A DNA stretch of 64,000 nucleotides from positions 14,706 through 78,705 of the forward strand of contig NZ_VCHX02000044.1 of assembly GCF_005768555.2 (NCBI RefSeq). The letters are read 5' to 3'. The notes under the pieces are model-generated. The model was not told the DNA's origin, searched no databases, and saw nothing but the letters and a program-made list of their open reading frames with translations. Positions 35,150-44,406 of this stretch are shown piece after piece; within the stretch, counting starts at the first letter, position 1, and each line of letters begins with the position of its first letter. The DNA comes from Streptomyces sporangiiformans (GTDB lineage: Bacteria; Actinomycetota; Actinomycetes; Streptomycetales; Streptomycetaceae). The position numbers were made by a program, and so were the translations under genes.

Positions 35150-36442
35150 TCACATCAGCCACAGCGCGCGTACGTACCCGTCGTCCATCAACTGCCGCAT
35201 CGCCGAGGCGCGTTCGTCCGACACGTTCCGCTCCTTCGCCCACCCGGCGAGAACCGTGGCCAGCTGGTGCCGTCCGTCCATCAGGTCACCGCGTACGGGT
35301 CCGGTCACCGGCCGGTCCGCGATGTCGCCCATCGGCGGACGCGTGCCGAGCTGCCTCGACGCGGGACGGTACGTGCCGCGCGTGTGCGCGCGTACCGCCT
35401 TGTCGAAGGCGGCGAGGTCGGGAATCGTGCCGTCCCTCGCGTACCGGGCGCGGTACTTCATGAGGTTGCCGATACGGCCGGACAGGTCCTCGATGTCGTT
35501 GTCGGGCCAGTCCTGGTCGGTCGACGGGAAGCGCTTGTCGGTCGAGCCGCGGAAGTCGGGGTTGCCGCCCTCGTCGGTCAGCCGCTCCAGGTAGTGCGCG
35601 AAGCAGGCGCGCTCGGCGTCGTAGAGGATCGCGAACGCCTCGGGGTCCTTGGCGAGTTCGGCGACCAGGATCTCGATGTCCGGGGCGGCCTGTGTGAGGC
35701 TGTCGCCGTATCCGAAGGTCACGTGTGCTTCGCGGGGCGCAAGGAAGCGACCGAGCCACACATAGCCCCGTTCGTCGGGCTGGGCCCCCTCGGCGGGTAC
35801 CGCGGGGCCGGTCACCTGGTCGTCGAAGATCCTGTCGTCGCGGCCCACGTCCACCACGTACTCGGCCAACATCCGCGCCACGCCCGGCGCGAGCCCGTCG
35901 GGGAGTTCGACTCCGTGGAGTGCGGCGGCCACCGCGTAGGCGCTTCGTGCCTGTGCCATGGTGTGCGGCTCGCCCGGTCCCGCGGCGCGGGTGGCGGCGT
36001 TCACCACGCGGCCGAGGGCGCGCGCGCCGTCTCCGCACACCTTCTCGTGCGCCAGCAGTTTCCTGGTGGAGCCGAAGCGCTTGAGATCCTCGCCCGGATC
36101 GAACGCCTCGGTGGCGGCCGCCGGATCGTCGGCGAGCGCCCGCGTCGAGGCGGGCAGCTGCCAACAGGACTTGTCCCCGCCGGAGTAGGCGAGGGCGAGG
36201 GGGACGGACACCCCGGCGGCGAGCACCAACGCGGCCGCGCAGACGACGAGTCGCCGGTGCCGCCTCAGCGGGCCGAAACGGCCACCGACTTCAGCGGGCG
36301 GCTCGTCGGCTGTGTCTGCCGGGCGTTCGGAGACTTCATCCGCTTGATCCGCCGCATCCTCGGGCAGCTCGTCGAGTCCGTCCTCGGGCCGGTCGACGTC
36401 ACGGTCGTCACCGGTGTCACTTCTGCTTCCCCCATCACGCAT
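35150..36442 (-). CDS. Single-pass membrane protein of unknown function
   Basis: The 430-residue protein has an acidic, probably disordered N-terminal 55 residues (EDGLDELPEDAADQADEVSE). A basic stretch RRHRR is followed by a transmembrane helix (LVVCAAALVLAAGVSVPLAL, about 65-84) and a large outside domain with three Cys (SCWQLPAST, HEKVCGDGARAL, AERACFAHYLERL). It includes the motif YVWLGRFLAPREAHVTFGYG. The topology is type II-like. No family was recognised. The 3' ends of this gene and of the 34103 gene are only 21 bases apart. Confidence 0.7.
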   Translation of the reverse strand: MRDGGSRSDTGDDRDVDRPEDGLDELPEDAADQADEVSERPADTADEPPAEVGGRFGPLRRHRRLVVCAAALVLAAGVSVPLALAYSGGDKSCWQLPASTRALADDPAAATEAFDPGEDLKRFGSTRKLLAHEKVCGDGARALGRVVNAATRAAGPGEPHTMAQARSAYAVAAALHGVELPDGLAPGVARMLAEYVVDVGRDDRIFDDQVTGPAVPAEGAQPDERGYVWLGRFLAPREAHVTFGYGDSLTQAAPDIEILVAELAKDPEAFAILYDAERACFAHYLERLTDEGGNPDFRGSTDKRFPSTDQDWPDNDIEDLSGRIGNLMKYRARYARDGTIPDLAAFDKAVRAHTRGTYRPASRQLGTRPPMGDIADRPVTGPVRGDLMDGRHQLATVLAGWAKERNVSDERASAMRQLMDDGYVRALWLM

Positions 36443-36499
36443 CCCGGCAGACTAGCGATGGCCGAGGGCGGTGAACCCGCCGGGGCGGCACATGTCGGC

Positions 36500-36883
36500 T
36501 CAGTGGCCGTGCCGCACGCTTCCGCTGTCCACCAGGGCCTGGGAGACGAGTCGTACACCCCGGGCGATGTGGTTCAACTGCGTGAGTTCCGCGGCGTACA
36601 GCTTGATCGTGTGCTCGATGACGGACTCGGGCAGCCCGAGGGCGGGCAGTTCGGCCCGCGCGCTGTGCAGGGCGGTACGGACGACCCGAATCTCCTGCTG
36701 GAGCTGTATCTGCGCGTGGCGGGCGAGCAGGATCGGCTGACGGATCAGCAGCGGGTAGCTGGCGTAGCGGGCCGGTACCAGTTCACGCAGCCACTTGGAC
36801 GCCGACCGTTCCCAGTCCCGAGTACCGGGCGTCTTGACCTGGCAGGGCCAGTCCGTGCTGATCGCTGAGTACGTCAGGGACAT
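36500..36883 (-). CDS. Conserved-looking hypothetical protein, 127 residues
   Basis: The protein is mostly helical: WLRELVPARYASYPLLIRQP, LARHAQIQLQQEIRVVRTAL, ESVIEHTIKLYAAELTQLNH and IARGVRLVSQALVDSG, with Trp and Cys near the start (DWPCQVKTPGTRDWERSASK). Third-position GC is high and the length is compact, supporting a real gene. ATG 36883 fits the GGGAAG ribosome site better than ATG 36889. It lies 57 bases left of the start of the 35150 gene on the same strand, so it may precede that gene in an operon. The function is unknown. Confidence 0.6.
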   Translation of the reverse strand: MSLTYSAISTDWPCQVKTPGTRDWERSASKWLRELVPARYASYPLLIRQPILLARHAQIQLQQEIRVVRTALHSARAELPALGLPESVIEHTIKLYAAELTQLNHIARGVRLVSQALVDSGSVRHGH

Positions 36884-37188
36884 CGTCATCGCTTCCCAAG
36901 GTGGCCGGCCGGCCGGTCGTCAGATTCTTGGCGGCCCCGGCTAGGGGATGACCGGGACCGCCAACGGGCGTGCGCGAGCGGTGCCCGTTCAGTGCGCCCG
37001 GGTCCGATGCGAGAAGGGAGCGCCTTTCCCGGGCTGATCAGGAACCCACCTCCCGATCAGCGAGAAGTATTCATATATACCGTCGGGTACGCAAGGGAAT
37101 GAAAAAATTCATGTGAAACCCTCTTGAATCGTGCCTTGCGAGGGGTGAGCGCGCCTTCTTGTGCACCCCGGTCCCCGGGAATGGAGCC
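36884..37188. other. Intergenic region, 305 bases, with small dyads
   Basis: No gene is seen. An AT-rich patch (TATTCATATATAC, about 37069-37081) could be a promoter for the leftward 36500 gene. ATGAA/TTCAT (37099-37112) is a small dyad, enclosed by CGCAAGG (37090-37096) and CCTTGCG (37134-37140), which could fold or act as regulator binding site near the 3' end of the RpiR gene. Confidence 0.4.
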
Positions 37189-38136
37189 TCAGTCCTTGAG
37201 GAAGAACGCGTGTTGTTCCGCGACTTGTTCGTAGTCGTCCAGGCGGGCCTGCGTGCGCTCGGGATCCGCGTCGGTCATGGCCTGGAGGAGCGCCGCGGAC
37301 ATCACGACGGGCGCGGCGTAGGAGTCGAAGACCAGGCGCGAGCCGGTGCCGGAGGCGAAGACCACGTCGGCCTCGTCGGCCAGCGGCCCGAGCGCCAGGT
37401 CGGTGATCAGGGCGACCTTCAGGCCCGCGCGCCGTGCGACCCGCATGGCGGTGAGCGTCTCCTGTGCGTGCCGCGGCATGGTGAAGGCCAGCACCCAGGT
37501 CCCGCCCGCCTCGCGTGACTGGAGGAGGGCGTCGTACGCGACACTGCCACCCCGCGTGACCAGCCGGACGTCGGGATGGATGCGGCGGGCGGCGTAGGCG
37601 AAGTACTCGGCCAGCGAGCAGGAGATCCGCAGACCGAGCACCGTCAGCGGCGTCGACCGCGACAGCGCGCGCCCGACCTCGATCACCTGCGCCGGATCGG
37701 CGAAGTCGCGCCGCAGGTTCTCCAGGTTGTCGATCTCCGCGTCGACGGCCGCTTGGAGCTCGTTCGGGCGGGCCTCCTCGCCGTCGTCGGAAGTGCTCGC
37801 GAGGGCGCTGAGCGCGATCGACTGGAGCCGCTCCCGCAGCGCGGGGTAGCCGCTGAAGCCCACCGCCGTCGCGAAGCGTGTCACCGAGGGCTGGCTCACA
37901 CCCACCCGATCCGCGAGATCCGTGATCGACAGGAACGCGGCCTCGGTGATGTGCTCGATCAGGTACTGGGCGATGCGTCGCTGCCCGGGAGAGAGCCGAG
38001 GGCCGTCGAAGAGCGCCCGCAGTCGTGAGGTGGGAGCGGCTTCCGCCTCGGAGACCGGCTTCCCCGAGGTGATCGCAGACGCCTGTGCGCGTGCCTGCTG
38101 CGGCGATGGCACCGATGCGCCTCCTTCGTCTCCCAC
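37189..38136 (-). CDS. RpiR/MurR-family transcriptional regulator with SIS domain
   Basis: The 315-residue regulator has an N-terminal HTH_6 domain (LSPGQRRIAQYLIEHITEAA, SITDLADRVGVSQPSVTRFA, residues about 48-95). A SIS domain (about 150-300) shows TVLGLRISCSLAEYFAYAAR, GGTWVLAFTMPRHAQETLTA and VALITDLALGPLADEADVVF, where phosphosugars usually bind. Another open frame overlaps it on the same strand but lacks protein-like composition. It stands alone, so its regulon is unknown; an amino-sugar or inositol-phosphate ligand is possible. Confidence 0.87.
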   Translation of the reverse strand: MGDEGGASVPSPQQARAQASAITSGKPVSEAEAAPTSRLRALFDGPRLSPGQRRIAQYLIEHITEAAFLSITDLADRVGVSQPSVTRFATAVGFSGYPALRERLQSIALSALASTSDDGEEARPNELQAAVDAEIDNLENLRRDFADPAQVIEVGRALSRSTPLTVLGLRISCSLAEYFAYAARRIHPDVRLVTRGGSVAYDALLQSREAGGTWVLAFTMPRHAQETLTAMRVARRAGLKVALITDLALGPLADEADVVFASGTGSRLVFDSYAAPVVMSAALLQAMTDADPERTQARLDDYEQVAEQHAFFLKD

Positions 38137-38315
38137 AAGGGTTCAACATAGCTCACCCCCCGCGGCCTCCGAGGGACGCGTTTAGGGCGTCGACGCCGGA
38201 CCGTGACCCGTGCCCGAGCCTCCCCGGAGCGGCCGCGGCCCGCGCCTGCGGACCGACTTCGACGACGGACCGGCCGATGGGTCCCCCGGCGGCGCGGGCT
38301 GGCATGATCGTACGC

Positions 38316-38996
38316 ATGGCTGAACGCGTAATCGCCGCGTGTGACGGGGCGTCGAAAGGAAACCCCGGGCCCGCCGGCTGGGCCTGGGTCATCGCCGACG
38401 GGACGGGGACTCCCGTCGAGTGGGAGGCCGGGCCGCTCGGCACGGCGACCAACAACGTCGCCGAACTCACGGCACTGGAACGGCTGTTGACGGCCGTGGC
38501 GGCGGACGTGCCGCTGGAGATCCGGATGGACTCCCAGTACGCGATGAAGGCCGTCACGAGCTGGCTGCCCGGGTGGAAGCGCAAGGGCTGGAAGACGGCG
38601 GCCGGCAAGCCGGTGGCCAACCAGGAGCTCGTCGTACGGATCGACGAGCTGCTGGAGGGCCGCTCGGTGGACTTCCGTTATGTGCCCGCGCATCAGGTCG
38701 GCGGCGACCCGCTCAACGACTTCGCCGACCGGGCGGCGAGCCAGGCCGCCTTCGTCCAGGAGGCGGCCGGCAGTGGGCAGGGGTCGCCGGAGCCGCCGCC
38801 GTCTCCCGCGGCGAAGAAGGCCTCACCGGGCGGCAAGGCCGCGGCGCCGCGTAAGCGTGCCTCCGGTTCCTCCGCCCGCACCCTCAAGGCCAAGTTCCCC
38901 GGCCGCTGCCGCTGTGGCCGCCCGTACGCGGCGGGCACGACGATCGCCAAGAACAACGACGGCTGGGGCCACCCGGAGTGCCGTACGGAGGCATAG
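38316..38996 (+). CDS. rnhA: Ribonuclease HI with C-terminal basic and Cys-rich extension
   Basis: The 226-residue enzyme cleaves RNA in RNA-DNA hybrids. The N-terminal RNase H fold (1-145) has the catalytic set D10 (AACDGASKGNPGP), E50 (NNVAELTALERL), D72 (RMDSQYAMK) and D138 (PLNDFADRA), with the flexible-loop His in PAHQVGGD. A basic, Pro/Ala-rich linker follows (about 150-190), then CRCGRPYAAGTTIAKNNDGW and a final HPEC, which look like a small zinc-binding tail. ATG 38304 is an alternative start four codons upstream. Confidence 0.9.
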   Translation: MAERVIAACDGASKGNPGPAGWAWVIADGTGTPVEWEAGPLGTATNNVAELTALERLLTAVAADVPLEIRMDSQYAMKAVTSWLPGWKRKGWKTAAGKPVANQELVVRIDELLEGRSVDFRYVPAHQVGGDPLNDFADRAASQAAFVQEAAGSGQGSPEPPPSPAAKKASPGGKAAAPRKRASGSSARTLKAKFPGRCRCGRPYAAGTTIAKNNDGWGHPECRTEA

Positions 38997-39132
38997 GGTC
39001 CGGCCCATCCACCGAGGGCCGGGCCCCGCGGGTCCGACCCCCGGGGTGCTCCGGATCCTGCCTGGGATGCGAATCCCCCCACCTGCGGTGACCCTGGACG
39101 AGTGGGGGGCGAGCGGATCAGGAGGATCTCCC

Positions 39133-39324
39133 ATGTCCATGATGGACAAGATCAAGAACATGCTGAAGGGCCACGAGGACCGGACGAGCAAGGGGATCGA
39201 CAAGTCCGGCGACACCGTGGACGACAAGACCCAGGGCCGGTACGGCGGTCAGGTCGACACCGGCCAGGACAGGCTCAAGGACGAGTTCGGCACCGAGCGT
39301 CGGGACCGCCCGCCCCAGTCCTGA
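39133..39324 (+). CDS. Small antitoxin-like protein
   Basis: The 63-residue highly charged protein (MSMMDKIKNMLKGHEDRTSK, then GIDKSGDTVDDKTQGRYGG and GQDRLKDEFG) resembles the actinobacterial antitoxin family typified by mycobacterial MT0933-type proteins, with the paired KGIDKxGDxVDxKTxGKYxxxV pattern. The start ATG 39133 has AGGAGG 8 bases upstream. No toxin gene is beside it; the neighbours are rnhA upstream and the GAPDH gene facing it 16 bases away. Orphan members are common, and some are thought not to act as antitoxins at all. Confidence 0.75.
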   Translation: MSMMDKIKNMLKGHEDRTSKGIDKSGDTVDDKTQGRYGGQVDTGQDRLKDEFGTERRDRPPQS

Positions 39325-39340
39325 CGGGAGGATGCCGACG

Positions 39341-40453
<1,113 letters not shown>

Positions 40454-40482
40454 TTAAATAAGTGTGCGATATATTTCTGGCC

Positions 40483-40947
40483 GTGGACGACAACGACACT
40501 CCGAACACTCCCCACGACGGCTTGGACGCGCAGGCCTTCACCGCCGCGATCGAGAACTTCAACCGCTTCTACATCCGGCTCCCCACGCTGGAGAAGCTGC
40601 CGTTCACGACGCTGTCGGTGCTGGACACCCTCGCGTTCAGGGGCAGCCCGATGCGGCTGACCGACCTGACCAGGACCGAACAGATCAGCCAGCCCGGCAT
40701 CACCCAGCTGGTCACCCGGCTCGAGCGGGACGGGCTGGTGGAGCGCCGCCCCGACCCGGACGACGGGCGCGCCGTCCTCGTCCACATCACCGAGGCCGGC
40801 CGAAGGATCGGCCGCTCCCGCCATGACGACCGCACCCGCCATCTGATCCCGCTTCTCGCCCAACTCACGCCCGAGGAACGGCAGGTGATCGCCGACGCGC
40901 TGCCCGCCCTGACCCGCCTCGCGGAACTCGGGCGAGGCGGGTCGTAG
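40483..40947 (+). CDS. MarR-family transcriptional regulator
   Basis: The 154-residue protein has a MarR winged helix: TTLSVLDTLAFRGSPMRLTD, then LTRTEQISQPGITQLVTRLE with wing RDGLVERRPDPDDGRAVLVHI. GTG 40483 (MDDNDTPNT) was chosen; GTG 40462 is in frame, but neither has a clear ribosome site, so the mRNA may be leaderless. It is divergent from gap, with AT-rich sequence between them that could contain its operator. The ligand and targets are unknown. Its stop lies 26 bases from the facing cutinase-like gene. Confidence 0.85.
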   Translation: MDDNDTPNTPHDGLDAQAFTAAIENFNRFYIRLPTLEKLPFTTLSVLDTLAFRGSPMRLTDLTRTEQISQPGITQLVTRLERDGLVERRPDPDDGRAVLVHITEAGRRIGRSRHDDRTRHLIPLLAQLTPEERQVIADALPALTRLAELGRGGS

Positions 40948-40973
40948 GGCGACGGGGCGGCGCGGGCGCGGAG

Positions 40974-41852
40974 TTACCCCGTCGGGCAGGTGTTCCGGTA
41001 CTCGCTGATCTGCTGGTTCGGTACCGGTGCCGGGCAGAGGAACTGCTCGTAGCGCACGTCCTCGTCGACGAACCGCTTGAGCCAGGCGATGCTGTACTTC
41101 GCGATCGTCACGTTGGGGGAGATGGCCACCATGTGGTCCGCGCCCCGCAGCTCCAGGTACGCCTTCTCCGGCGTGCCGGTGAGGCTGTCGTAGAAGACCT
41201 TCGAGTGCGAAGCCGGCGACGCGATGACGTCGTTCTGGGCGCCGATGATCATCGTGGGTACCCTGTCGCCCTGCCAGGTCTTGTCGTTGTTCCACGGCAT
41301 GAGCGGGATGGCGGCCTTGAGCGAGGGACGCAGCTCCGACGCCTTGAGCGAACCGCCCCCACCCATCGAATGGCCCATCACCGCAAGGCGGTTGGGGTCG
41401 ATGCGGTTCTTCACGGAGCTGTTCGTGACGAGGAAGTCGAGCGCGTTGACCAACTGGGTCGCCCGGTCGTCGGGCTGGTCGACGAGGGAGTTGGTCTCCA
41501 GGGTCAGTACGACGAAGCCCTGGGACGCGAGGCGGGGGCCGTACCAGCTGACGACGGCCTCCGGTGACACGAATCCCGGGCTGATGGCCACCGCCCCGAA
41601 GGTGCCCTGGCTGGTGTCGATGGGGTAGTAGACGGTCCCCTTGTTGAAGTTCGGCCCGTCGACCGTCGTCTGGGCCGTGGCGAAGGGGCCCCGCTCGGCG
41701 GTGATGGACTGCTCGGTGGGCGCGGGGCCACGTTGGTAGTCCCCGGGGCCGGCCAGTGCCTCGTGGGGGAGGAGGCTCGCGCCCACGGCCAGGGCGGCGG
41801 CGCCGGAGAGGAGTCCGATTCGTTTCGCGCTACGGGTGCTCGCATGTCTCAT
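40974..41852 (-). CDS. Secreted cutinase / PET-hydrolase-like alpha/beta-hydrolase
   Basis: The 292-residue precursor has a signal peptide ending near EALA (about residue 34). The body follows the actinobacterial cutinases (Thermobifida TfCut2 type): GTVYYPIDTSQGTFGAVAIS, IDPNRLAVMGHSMGGGGSLK, SLKAAIPLMPW, AYLELRGADH and KYSIAWLKRFVDEDVRYEQF. The triad is S162, D208, H240. C273 and C289 form the conserved last disulfide. The aromatic subsite is F94, M163, W187. After the catalytic His, Met241 replaces the Phe usual in TfCut2 and LCC. Natural substrates are probably cutin or other polyesters; activity on PET is only inference. It is a single gene. Confidence 0.88.
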   Translation of the reverse strand: MRHASTRSAKRIGLLSGAAALAVGASLLPHEALAGPGDYQRGPAPTEQSITAERGPFATAQTTVDGPNFNKGTVYYPIDTSQGTFGAVAISPGFVSPEAVVSWYGPRLASQGFVVLTLETNSLVDQPDDRATQLVNALDFLVTNSSVKNRIDPNRLAVMGHSMGGGGSLKASELRPSLKAAIPLMPWNNDKTWQGDRVPTMIIGAQNDVIASPASHSKVFYDSLTGTPEKAYLELRGADHMVAISPNVTIAKYSIAWLKRFVDEDVRYEQFLCPAPVPNQQISEYRNTCPTG

Positions 41853-41923
41853 GCGACCAGAGCATGCTGACGGGTATTCAGTATCGCTTCTGACTCAACT
41901 GCTGAATTCTGTACGGAAGTTTG

Positions 41924-43078
41924 TCAGGGGAGTACGGAAAGCCGCGGTGACCTGCTGCGCAGCGCCAGCTGTGCGTCGAACCGGAAGGCCGGGTCGTCGA
42001 GCCGGTCGCCGTACAGGGCGGACAGCTGACGCAGCCGGTTGCGGGCCGTCTGCGGATGGATGCCCAGCGCGGTGGCGACTTCGGGGGCCGTACGCCCGGT
42101 GGAGGCCAGCAGCGCGTCGAGTGTCTCCGTCAGACGTTCGGCCTTGCCCCGCGGCAGGGCTCGTAACGGCTCAAGTACCTGATCCGCCAGGAGACTTCCG
42201 ATCGGGGAGCCGTGCAGCAGGTGCAGCTCCGAGAGGTGATCCTCGGCGCTGACCCGTCCCAGACGCCACGCCAGCCGGGCGCAGTGCAGCGAGACCCAGG
42301 CCTCGGTCGGCGGTACGGCCGGGCCCACGGCCGCGCCGGTGCCCTCGAAGACCGTCAACAGCCTGTCGTCGGGCACCACCAGGTGCACCTCACCGCCCCT
42401 GCTCACCCGAAGGATGTCCGCGTCGAGACCGGGCACCTTGCCGGAGGCGGGCAGCAGCACACAACGGATCTGTTCCGGCAGCGGCCAGGCAGCCCTGCGG
42501 GCGAGGTCAGGCAGCGGTTCCGCGAGCGGATCGTGGCGGCGCTCCAACAGCCGTGCCGCGAGCGTACGGCGGCTGCGCAGGACCTCGTCGGTGGTCCCGG
42601 CCCGCGCCGCCTCGTAACCCGTCACCGACTCCCCGGCCAGCGCGTGGATGTGCGTCAGCACGGCCTCGCTCAGCGGGACGGCGATGTCCCCCGGCAGCGC
42701 CGCGCCCCGCGCCACGTCCGCGTAGCGGCGGCACGCCACACGGGCGCCGATCCGGTACGCGGCCTGCAGCCCTTCCATGCCGCGCCCACTCAGGTACTCC
42801 AGCCTGCCCAGCCGTCGGAAGCGCGGCACATAGTGGTGCTGTGGCGCGTCCGGATCCTCGATCAGCTCGGTGAACTGGGTGGCGGCCAGACCGACCGCCT
42901 CGGCGAGGTCGCGCGCGACGGCGGAGCCGATCGGCTGCCGGTAGCCGCGAACCTCGTGGCGGATCGCCTGCACCATCTCCGTGGTGAGATCCGGAAGCCG
43001 GTTGCGCAGCAGCGGGGCGAGGGCCGGAGGCAGATCGTGCCAGGGGCGCCTGGATAAGAACGGCTCGGCAGCTGACAC
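41924..43078 (-). CDS. PucR/CdaR-type regulator (left member of a divergent pair)
   Basis: The 384-residue protein has a helical N-terminal region (LPPALAPLLRNRLPDLTTEM to YRIGARVACRRYADVARGAA), a GGDEF-like middle, and a C-terminal HTH_30 (LLASTGRTAPEVATALGIHP then QTARNRLRQLSALYGDRLDD, about 325-370). This architecture is typical of the many Streptomyces PucR-like regulators. Start codon and length are consistent. It diverges from the gene at 43234, a distant paralogue with the same layout, across 155 bases. Signals and targets are unknown. Confidence 0.83.
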   Translation of the reverse strand: MSAAEPFLSRRPWHDLPPALAPLLRNRLPDLTTEMVQAIRHEVRGYRQPIGSAVARDLAEAVGLAATQFTELIEDPDAPQHHYVPRFRRLGRLEYLSGRGMEGLQAAYRIGARVACRRYADVARGAALPGDIAVPLSEAVLTHIHALAGESVTGYEAARAGTTDEVLRSRRTLAARLLERRHDPLAEPLPDLARRAAWPLPEQIRCVLLPASGKVPGLDADILRVSRGGEVHLVVPDDRLLTVFEGTGAAVGPAVPPTEAWVSLHCARLAWRLGRVSAEDHLSELHLLHGSPIGSLLADQVLEPLRALPRGKAERLTETLDALLASTGRTAPEVATALGIHPQTARNRLRQLSALYGDRLDDPAFRFDAQLALRSRSPRLSVLP

Positions 43079-43233
43079 GTGGCAACTCCCTTGCTAGCAC
43101 GAGAGGGGCAGTCGTCGTGGTCTGGAGTGTAAGGCGCATGACAGTATCGCCGTGCGCTCGCGTGCGAAATCTGGCGTACGTCACACGAGTCCCGCAGGCT
43201 TGTCGGGCCCCACGGGAATCCACGGGAGGCACC

Positions 43234-44406
43234 TTGACCCTCGCCAATCCACAGGACGCCGGGCCCCTCCCGGGCGAGATGCGTCGGATGCTGCTGAGGC
43301 AGATGCCGGCCGTCGTCGACGAGATGGAGGAGGCCGTCCGCACCGGGCTGCCGGACTACGCGAACGCCGCCAACGGCATGAACGGCTACTCGGTGCGCCA
43401 GATCATCGACCAGACGGTCAGCTGTTTCGTCTCGATCCACGACGTGACCCGGCCCGGACCCGCCGCCACCGCCGAGATCATCGCCCTGTACGAGCGCATC
43501 GGCGCCCAGCACGGCCGCCTCGGCCGCCCCCTCGACGTGCTGAGAGACGCGCTCGACCTGGCAGGGCGGGTGGCGTGCCGCCGTCTCATCGAGGACGCGT
43601 ACCGGGAGCAGTGGCCGGAGTCCGTACTGGCGACCCTCACCGAGGACGCCTTCGACCTGATCGGTACGGCCATCGCGGCGGCCTCGCGCGGATACGCCGA
43701 CGAGTGCAGCCGCGACCCGCTGGAGGTACAGCGGGACCGGCTGCGCGACGCCCTGGTGGCCGATGCCGGCCATGAGTCACAGCCGCTCACCGAGCTGGCC
43801 TCGGCCGCCGGGTGGCAGCTGCCCCGAACCCTCGCCGTGCTCGCCCTGCCGGCGGGGGACCATCCGCAGATGCATGTCCTGCCGCCCGAGGTGCTCGCCG
43901 ACCGCAGCCCCGCCGCCCCGTACCTCATCCTGCCCGACCCACGTGATCCCGGCCCGCGCTGGCTCCCGAAGGCCAAGGGCGCGGTGCTCGGGCCCGTGGT
44001 GCCCGTCGACCGGGGCGCGGTGTCGCTGCGCTGGGCGCGGCGCGGCCTTGACCTGGTCGAGCGCGGGACGCTGCCCGCCGAAGCGCCGCTGCGCTGCGTC
44101 GACCAAGTGGCCGTCCTCTCGGCTTTCCAGTCGGGGGACCTCCTGGAAGCCGCGGCGGCCAACCTGCTCGGACCGCTCCTCGCACTCCCGCCCCGCCGCC
44201 GCACACCGCTTCTCGAAACGCTGCTGGTCTATCTCCGCTGCGGAGACAACGCCGTCCTCACCGCCGAACGCCTCCACGTCCATGAGCAGACGGTCCGCTA
44301 CCGCCTGCGCCAGATCAGCCAGTTGACCGACGGCACCTGTCCCGACCCCGAACTCCATCTGGAGACGATGCTCGTACTGACCTGGCTGCTGTCGCCCGGC
44401 ATCTGA
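43234..44406 (+). CDS. PucR/CdaR-type regulator (right member of a divergent pair)
   Basis: The 390-residue protein starts at TTG 43234, five bases after GGGAGG; a GTG at 43117 is also in frame but lacks a ribosome site. The N-terminal half (MRRMLLRQMPAVVDEMEEAV, ALDLAGRVACRRLIEDAYRE) resembles that of its divergent neighbour. The C-terminal HTH_30 is ERLHVHEQTVRYRLRQISQL (about 345-365), followed by the typical LHLETMLVLTWL. Divergent paralogous regulators may control each other or form a heteromer. The stop codon is inside the first unit of a 17-bp repeat. Confidence 0.82.
   Translation: MTLANPQDAGPLPGEMRRMLLRQMPAVVDEMEEAVRTGLPDYANAANGMNGYSVRQIIDQTVSCFVSIHDVTRPGPAATAEIIALYERIGAQHGRLGRPLDVLRDALDLAGRVACRRLIEDAYREQWPESVLATLTEDAFDLIGTAIAAASRGYADECSRDPLEVQRDRLRDALVADAGHESQPLTELASAAGWQLPRTLAVLALPAGDHPQMHVLPPEVLADRSPAAPYLILPDPRDPGPRWLPKAKGAVLGPVVPVDRGAVSLRWARRGLDLVERGTLPAEAPLRCVDQVAVLSAFQSGDLLEAAAANLLGPLLALPPRRRTPLLETLLVYLRCGDNAVLTAERLHVHEQTVRYRLRQISQLTDGTCPDPELHLETMLVLTWLLSPGI

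Noticed and set aside
37109..38149. Alternative 346-codon frame over the RpiR gene
   Set aside because: Same strand but different frame from a clear HTH-SIS protein; composition is Arg/Gly-rich with no motif.
39133..39324. Toxin-antitoxin module
   Set aside because: The small protein resembles an orphan antitoxin family, but neither neighbour (rnhA, gap) is a toxin.
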